Shown here one piece after another: positions 58,019 through 64,000 of a DNA stretch of 64,000 nucleotides. Position 1 is the first letter of the stretch; each line of letters begins with the position of its first letter. The notes below the pieces were generated by a model. That model did no database searches. It saw only the letters and a program-made list of their open reading frames with translations, and was not told where the DNA came from. The DNA is taken from contig NMRB01000001.1 in the NCBI GenBank assembly GCA_002633025.1, positions 1,054,955-1,118,954 of the forward strand, written 5' to 3'. Source of the stretch: Notospermus geniculatus. Lineage: Eukaryota > Nemertea > Pilidiophora > Heteronemertea > Lineidae. The translations under genes were made by a program, and so were the position numbers.

Positions 58019-61000
58019 ATGCCCAAAAAATTTGTTGGTGAAAATTCAAAAGCCGCTGCAGCTCGGGCAAGAAAAAGTGCCCGAGCTACAGAAGAGAAAG
58101 AACGCAAAGAGCGTGAAGAAGAGGATGAGTTTTGGAAAGATGAAGATAAACATGTCATGAGGAAACAGAATAGGAAGGTACCAGCTGATATGTGACAAAT
58201 TACTTTATACCACTTCACAATTTGTTGGAAGTTTGTGCTGTGGGACAAAGTAGACTCGATAGCATAGAACTTGAGTTGTTTGCCTTTTAAAATAGGGAGC
58301 ATGACATGTGAAAACGACAGTTTCAGTGACATCAACCATTAAGGCCACGATTATTTTATTTGCTGGTTTACATATTTTTTCCCTGGAAACCCCTGACAGG
58401 AGGGAGGAAAATAAAAATGAAAATAATATTTTCATTTGGTTTTCCTGGAAACCCTTGACAGGAGGGCGGAAAAAAGAAATAAAAATAATTGTAATTATTT
58501 AAAGGAGCTGGACGTCCAAGTTGTAAACACTCACTCACTGGTTCTCTATCCACGCGACGCCTGCGGTGCTGCCACCTATTGTCGGTGATATGTACTGACG
58601 TGAATATCGTGAGTGAGTTGCATCGGACCCGGAACCAGTCTAACGATCACGGGGCGCGAATGGTGCTGCCACCTGCACGAAGGAATAAAACTAGTTTGCC
58701 GACCATGTTTGTAAACAAACCAGCTTGTTTACAACTTCGGCGTCTAACTCCTTTAATTAATTTTCAGCTCACTGGGGTGAGCTCATACGATGGTGCAGCA
58801 TCCGTCGTCGTCGTCCGTCGTTGTCCATTAGCAGGGCACGTTTCGTAACTGCTATTGATCTGAAACTTGGTACATATATACCCCTAGGTCAGATGACCCA
58901 TGACAACAAGTTTCGGTCTGATTCGACTCTCAGCTTGGCCACCAGGTGGCAGAAACCCAAAACACAAAAAGTGCAATAACTCCTGAACTAATGACTAGAT
59001 CATCTCCAAATTTTTATCATAGGTGTAGCTAATAAGGATACAACATATATAACGGGTTTTTGATTTGACCTACTTTTCAAGGTCACAGAGGTCAAAGTTC
59101 GACCAAAGTAACGAACCTACCACAGTTTGTCACTATTTCACCGAGCGACTTCATATCTTGTATAAACATGCATTGGAGGGGTACCTTAAAAAATGCCAAG
59201 TTTCGGCCAGATTGGATATCCAGTATGGCCGCCAGGTGGCGTAACCTGAAAATCAAGTAAGTGCTATTACTCGGAAACGGCTTGATGCAGAGTGCTCAAA
59301 TTTGATATGTACCTCCCTCTAGACGACCTTTACATGCACGTCAAATTTCGGTCTGATTTGACTTCAAACGTGGCCACCAGGTGGCATAACCCAAAAATCA
59401 TCAAAGTGCTGTAACTCAGGAACGCCTTAACCCAAAGTGCTCAAATGTGCTGTGTGGCCCCCTGCAGATGACCTTTATGTGCATGTGAAGTTTCGGCCCG
59501 ATCGGACATCCAATATGGCCACCAGGTGGCGTAACCCGAAAATCATCAAAGTGCTGTAACTCAGAAATGCCTTGACCCAAAGTGCTCCAATATGCTATGT
59601 GGCCCCCTGCAGATGACCTTTATGAAGTTTCGGCCCGATCGGACATCCAATATGGCTGCCAGGTGGCGTAACCCAAAAATCATCAAAGTGCTGTAACTCA
59701 GGAACGACTTGACCCAAAGTGCTCCAATATGCTATGTGGCCCCCTGCAGATGGCCTTTATGTGCATGTGAAGTTCCAGCCCGATCGGACATCCAATATGC
59801 CAGGTGGCATGTGGCATAAACCCCAGGTGGCATAAACCCCAAATCATCAAGGTCCTACTTGGGAATGACTTGACCCAGATTGCTCATATGTGCCTCCCTC
59901 TGTCTTTAGACTATTACGTCCAACCCGGTGAGCACATGGTCCATGGACCATTTCATATTATATTTGTCGAAACATGTAACACGCGGCTATAAAAAAAATT
60001 AAAATGTACAAAAATATAAAATTCATGACACTTCAGGGCCAATTTTCAGCGTCAAACCAATCCATGTTTCTGCATGTTCTGGTAGCTCTGCTATTTCGAA
60101 ATGTTTGTGCACTCAATGTATGGGAACGGGAATGAACATGATGAATGTTACAACCGCTGTGAATTATTTTCATCAGGCAAGGTTTGTCCAGCATGTCCGC
60201 GGTAAAGTAATAAATCGTTTTTTTTTAATTATTTTTTATTTTCATTGATCGGGTAATCAGTTTGTGGGCAGCGGCAAAAAAATAATGCCATTTTTTCAAT
60301 TATTTTTATTTTCCAAAATCGGAAAAAACAAGTGCGGCGGATCCGTAAACCAATGAATAAAATAATTGTGGCCTAACATATTGAACCATTCCCGTCCTCC
60401 AGTCAGTGTGTACATCCCTTTTTCAAAGTCTCATGTCTTATGTAGGAGGAAAGAGAGAAGAAGAAGCAGGAGCAGGTTGAAAAGAAGCAGGCATTGCGGA
60501 AACTTCATGATGAAGAGATGGAAAGTGTCCGTGTAAAACATGCAGCACCCACCAAAGTCACTCGAGCTGAGATTGAAGCTGAAAAGGAAAGACAGGCTGC
60601 TGGTAATTAAAGTATTTTCAATTTGGAGTCACGGAAGATAGTACAAAAGATATATTTGACACTCTCATTAGTCTCAAATGCATCATGATGCCATATTTTT
60701 TTACATGTAATAATATTCATATTTTCAGTCGCAGCAGCCACTAAGAAGGAGGATGTTCCTGTGAATGAACTGCCCCTTGTGGAGAATATAAATCGTATGG
60801 AAGTCTCGGGGGATGAGGCAAGATCAGTAACAGAGGCTATTAAGGTTCTCAGGTAAGTGTAGTGACCCCCAGTGCTGTGTAAAGTACACTGTCACTATTG
60901 AAGTTTGAAAAATATTAACACACACAATGATGTAGAGTGTATTGGAGTGGTTGTGTTGCTGTGTGCTTTTATGTGAACGGGTTGGTACATATTTCCCCTA

Positions 61001-61302
61001 ATGATGATGGCACTGTTTTTATTGATAGGATTTCTAGGATACACTGATTATGAGAGGACTTCAATGTAAACTCTATTTTCTTTTTCAGCGTAAAAAACAG
61101 TACGGATAGTGAAGATAAGCATCCTGAAAAAAGAATGAAAGCAGCGTATGCTGCATTTGAAGAAAAAAATCTTCCACAATTAAAGGCTGAAAACCCCAAT
61201 CTCAGACTTTCACAACTAAAGCAAATGATAAGGAAAGACTGGATGAAATCTCCTGAAAATCCTTTGAATCAGCAGATGCAGGCGTACAATCAGAAAAAGT
61301 GA
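58019..61302 (+). CDS. CCDC124: Coiled-coil domain protein CCDC124
   Basis: Four coding exons: 58019-58177, 60446-60602, 60729-60852 and 61089-61302. The frame is intact for 217 residues (human about 223). CCDC124 is a conserved eukaryotic ribosome-associated factor (Lso2-like in yeast) that occupies idle ribosomes; the human protein is also reported at centrosome and midbody. The N-terminus MPKKFVGENSKAAAARAR is the diagnostic basic ribosome-binding start. It is followed by an acidic/basic coiled coil (EFWKDEDKHVMRK, EEREKKKQEQ) and the conserved C-terminal block MKAAYAAFEE, NPNLRLSQLKQ, WMKSPENPLNQ. An AG at 58001-58002 directly precedes the exon, so a 5' UTR intron is likely. Intron 1 (2.3 kb) is mostly one TIR element. 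Confidence 0.95.
58499..58756. mobile_element. Nested MITE
   Basis: TTAAAGGAGCTGGACGTCC..TTGTAAAC at the left pairs with GTTTACAA..GGCGTCTAACTCCTTTAA at the right (arms of about 30 bases with few mismatches). It is inserted inside the 2-kb element. Confidence 0.8.
58938..59900. repeat. Tandem array of 140-145 bp units, CTCF-like core
   Basis: Successive units carry the core GCCACCAGGTGGC or a variant at 58938, 59228, 59373, 59518, 59655 and, truncated, 59798; spacing after the second is 138-145 bases. Each unit also has AAAGTGCTGTAACTCAGGAA, GACCTTTATGTGCATGTGAA and TTTCGGCCCGATCGGACATC. The first unit is the most diverged. The array is non-coding. Confidence 0.85.
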
Positions 61303-62976
61303 ACGGAATTATGTGTTGTTCTTTATGAGACTTCGAAGTCTTTCACTCCATGATGCCAGATACAAATTGAGTGACATTTACTTATGGTACATCATCGACG
61401 ACTCAAATGGAAAGCAACTTCTATGGAACTACTGGTACCGGTACATACATGTTAAGGGAGTGCTTTGAAAATTGCTGGGTGCTGTTACTTTACACAGTGA
61501 ATGACTCCAGCGGGAACCCACTTCAGGAACTACATGATGTACATAAAGGGAGTGGCTCAAAAAGATATTGCTGGGCGCTTTGGCTCATTTAGTTTGATTC
61601 GTTTTGACACTTACTTTGGAAATGATTACCAGTACCATAGGCTTGAAATTATTCCGATAATTTACTAGATAATTCCTTCAGAGAATGCAGAACTGAGGAA
61701 TCAAAAACCTCCAGTATTCATTTACAGCATCATGGAAGATTGTGTACCGGTAGATGTAAATGTGTATTTATATTTATTGTGGATGAGGTGTGTCTACTCT
61801 GCAAATGTGCTTCTGTTAACTTGGCTGGGGTGGCTGGCACAAATTAGATTGTGCCGGAAAGTCTGCCAAAATGAACGAATTTGTGTCAAAGCAGAAAGGA
61901 AATTGATTACCGGTATCAAAACCATATTAAATGCTTTCATTGTACAGTGGTTCACATTTGGGGTGATTGTGGATGACTAACTGCTTTTTAGTCATATGTA
62001 TACTGAGTGGCGTCCGTCTGTGTGTGTGTGTGTGTCTGTAGTCTGTAAACTGGCACGTTTCACAACCGCAAGGCCGAGGGTCATGAAAGTTGGTGGAGCG
62101 GTAGGCCCTGGGAGGGCTTGAAACAGAACCAAAAAGTTTCGCGATTTGACCTACATTCTGCTCTCCAGGGGGCATTTTATGCAAAATGAAAAATCCCAAT
62201 TACTCAGTCCAGAGAAAATAAATCAAACTGCAATTCACATATTGTGTTGCTTACCGTAGTTTTTCCCTTACATCCTGTAGGGGTCAATTGTTTGAAATCT
62301 TTCCACCAGGGGGCGTAATCTGCAGAAATAAAAAACAGGGGTGTTTGAATTTCCCCCTCAGCACCTGAGCATGCTCAGTGAGTGCCATTGATGATGTCAC
62401 CTCCATTGTATGCTGTGGATTTGATAAAAGGGAATTACCCCTACTATTACTACCCCTAACTTGGACTAATAAAACAGAACCTGGCATCATTATTGCAGTG
62501 TTGGTGAGTAGTCTCAGAGGTCCAAGGAGCACTTTGCCCAGTAAACACACACCGCTGGAGGGATATGTCAGCAGATAGGTGATGATTTGAGGGATTATTA
62601 TTGGGGTCATATATGCTCCTTGGGTCTCTGAAACACACCCACCACCCCTGCATACATACATGCTGCAAGCCCCTGTGGTATTGTGGCATTCTGAAAACAG
62701 AGAGGAACCATCGGATATATGACAGAGCTCAGCTCAGCCGAGTGCGCCCGTCAAACAAAAAGGCTTGCACGACCACAGTATATCCAGATACCTTCTACCA
62801 GTACATAAATATCATATGTATGCCGAATTTATTGCCTTATCGGACTACAAATATGGCCACCAGGCGGATATCTTGAAAAATACACTTTGGCCTAGTAGGA
62901 CAGAGTGCGGGTCCCGAAAAAAGACGGTTCCAGAATGACACAAATATCTCGGAACCGGCCAACATATCGACAAACA

Positions 62977-63145
62977 GGTGTAAAGGGAAAGAATGTCCCC
63001 AGGAAAAACTGTCCCAGGAACAAAAGATCCTATTGTTACATTCTAATCTCTGAGGATTGGTTTTCTATAGTCACGCCGCTTATTCCGTCATTCAACAATA
63101 GAAGTGGACACTTTTTACAGGGGGACACTCTGTACCGTTACACCT
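62977..63145 (-). mobile_element. MITE copy in inverted orientation
   Basis: It starts GGTGTAAAGGGAAAGAATGTC and ends CTGTACCGTTACACC. It is the reverse complement, with some divergence, of 63347-63517 and related to 580-749. Together with 63347-63517 it forms a large inverted repeat about 200 bases apart. Confidence 0.75.
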
Positions 63146-63346
63146 GCTACCTGGTAGTACCATGTAGATTCTCAGCAATATGATAGGCAAACTCATGTAG
63201 GTTTGAATGTTAGACTCGATGCGCTTCTTAAAGTAGCAAAATTTTCACCAAATTTCAACTTTTGGAAAATTCCTTAATTGTTACCCGAAATGCACCGGGA
63301 GACAATCAGATGAACGGTCGGGTTCGGTCGGCCAACATATCGACAA

Positions 63347-63517
63347 ACCGGTGTAGCAGTAAAAAGTGTCCCCCTGTAAAAAGTGTCCACTTCTATTGTT
63401 GAATGACGGAATAAGCGGCATGGATATAGAAACCAACTGTCAGAGATTAGAATGTAACAATAGGATCTTTTGTTCCCCGGACAGTTTTTCCTAGGACATT
63501 CTTTCCTTTCACACCGG
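63347..63517 (+). mobile_element. MITE copy in forward orientation
   Basis: It starts CCGGTGTAGCAGTAAAAAGTG, contains CAGAGATTAGAATGTAACAA and GATCTTTTGTTCCCC, and ends TTCCTTTCACACCGG. CCGGTGT/ACACCGG are its short terminal inverted repeats. Confidence 0.75.
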
Positions 63518-64000
63518 CTAACTCCGAGTGTCGATTACAGTTCATGGATTGAGCGTCATAACATTTACGGGAGCACAGGTGCAATGTTTTTCAGTGTGGC
63601 CATTTCTCTGTGTGCACCCATGTTCGGAACACACTGGGAAACAGACTTCACTGTGTGTCGCCCATTGTCAATCTATTGTAATGCCACACTAATGGCACAC
63701 GGGCCTCACTGCAAAACGTTACACCGGTCATGTAGCTGTGAAATGTTTTTCACTGCCCCCCCCCCAAAAAAAAAATTGACGGAATAAGCCGCGACCCGAC
63801 AATGCGGGAGGCACTGATCAACGTGTCTTTCTGTACATGTATTTGAGTGTCCGCCACACAATATAGCGGGCAGTGTCATACGGGAGGCATTCTCATACAT
63901 TACACCGGTAACCAATGGACAACACTGCACGTGACCGAAGTGTAGAGGACCAGCGTTAACGGGACTGACATTCTGGAACCACCCCGCGCTTCATGACCCG

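Larger units (their letters stand above)
58339..60376. mobile_element. 2-kb TIR element filling CCDC124 intron 1
   Basis: TTAAGGCCACGATTATTTTA at the left end is complementary, with a few mismatches, to TAAAATAATTGTGGCCTAA at the right. Both ends continue inward with AAAAATAAAAAT-type blocks alternating with GC-rich words. The interior holds another MITE (58499-58756) and a tandem array (58938-59900). No transposase frame is visible, so it is non-autonomous. Confidence 0.7.
61303..64000. other. CCDC124 3' flank, repeats to window end
   Basis: No recognisable gene. It contains the CCDC124 3' UTR (AATAAA near 62217 is one candidate signal), a GT microsatellite near 62019-62036, CTCF-like words at 62163-62173, 62303-62315 and 62855-62867, and two inverted MITE copies (62977-63145, 63347-63517). 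Confidence 0.55.

Overview
This is a window of an invertebrate animal nuclear genome. It is AT-leaning, the genes are split by many GT-AG introns, and intergenic DNA is littered with short inverted-repeat transposons and words such as TAGGCC, ACATGTA and ACCGGTA. Gene content (a Tbx6/16-type T-box gene, SPPL3, PARP16, DCP2, a nicotinamide riboside kinase, CCDC124) fits a bilaterian. The Tbx6/16-type gene and the TAGGCC-rich repeats make me favour a marine deuterostome, most likely an echinoderm or other ambulacrarian; the species cannot be fixed from sequence alone. Single N characters mark contig joins, and two of the six are flanked by near-identical repeated exons, which looks like two haplotypes laid end to end.

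Layout. 1.3-10.4 kb, minus: Tbx6/16 transcription factor, seven coding exons, last exon duplicated at an N. 10.4-12.8 kb: divergent intergenic region with a foldback element carrying a nested insertion. 12.8-17.1 kb, plus: ERAL1 mitochondrial GTPase, ten exons. 17.1-23.5 kb: no recognisable gene. 23.5-31.3 kb, minus: SPPL3 intramembrane protease; its first coding exon lies in a tandem duplication ending near 32.6 kb. 33.4-35.7 kb, plus: L-serine dehydratase with a 2-base frameshift in exon 3. 36.5-40.2 kb, minus: a complete monofunctional peptidylglycine hydroxylating monooxygenase (PHM). 41.5-43.7 kb, minus: PARP16, head to head with DCP2 (44.2-47.3 kb, plus). 49.5-51.5 kb, minus: nicotinamide riboside kinase with a GC-AG intron. 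52.5-52.8 kb, minus: small unrecognised gene broken by an N. 53-57.5 kb: a dense repeat zone with a 1-kb foldback made of 27-28 bp units. 58.0-61.3 kb, plus: CCDC124 with a 2-kb TIR element in intron 1. 61.3-64 kb: repeats.

The genes are unrelated housekeeping and developmental functions (mesoderm transcription control, mitoribosome assembly, ER/Golgi proteolysis, amino-acid catabolism, peptide amidation, ER ADP-ribosylation, mRNA decapping, NAD salvage, ribosome-associated coiled coil). They do not form a single pathway. The most interesting signals are in the non-coding part: repeat families carrying serial CTCF-like and nuclear-receptor-like motifs, a tRNA/5S-like SINE, a giant foldback, a palindromic poly(A) signal shared by two convergent genes, and inverted-repeat elements abutting splice acceptors. 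I saw no convincing novel multi-gene system.
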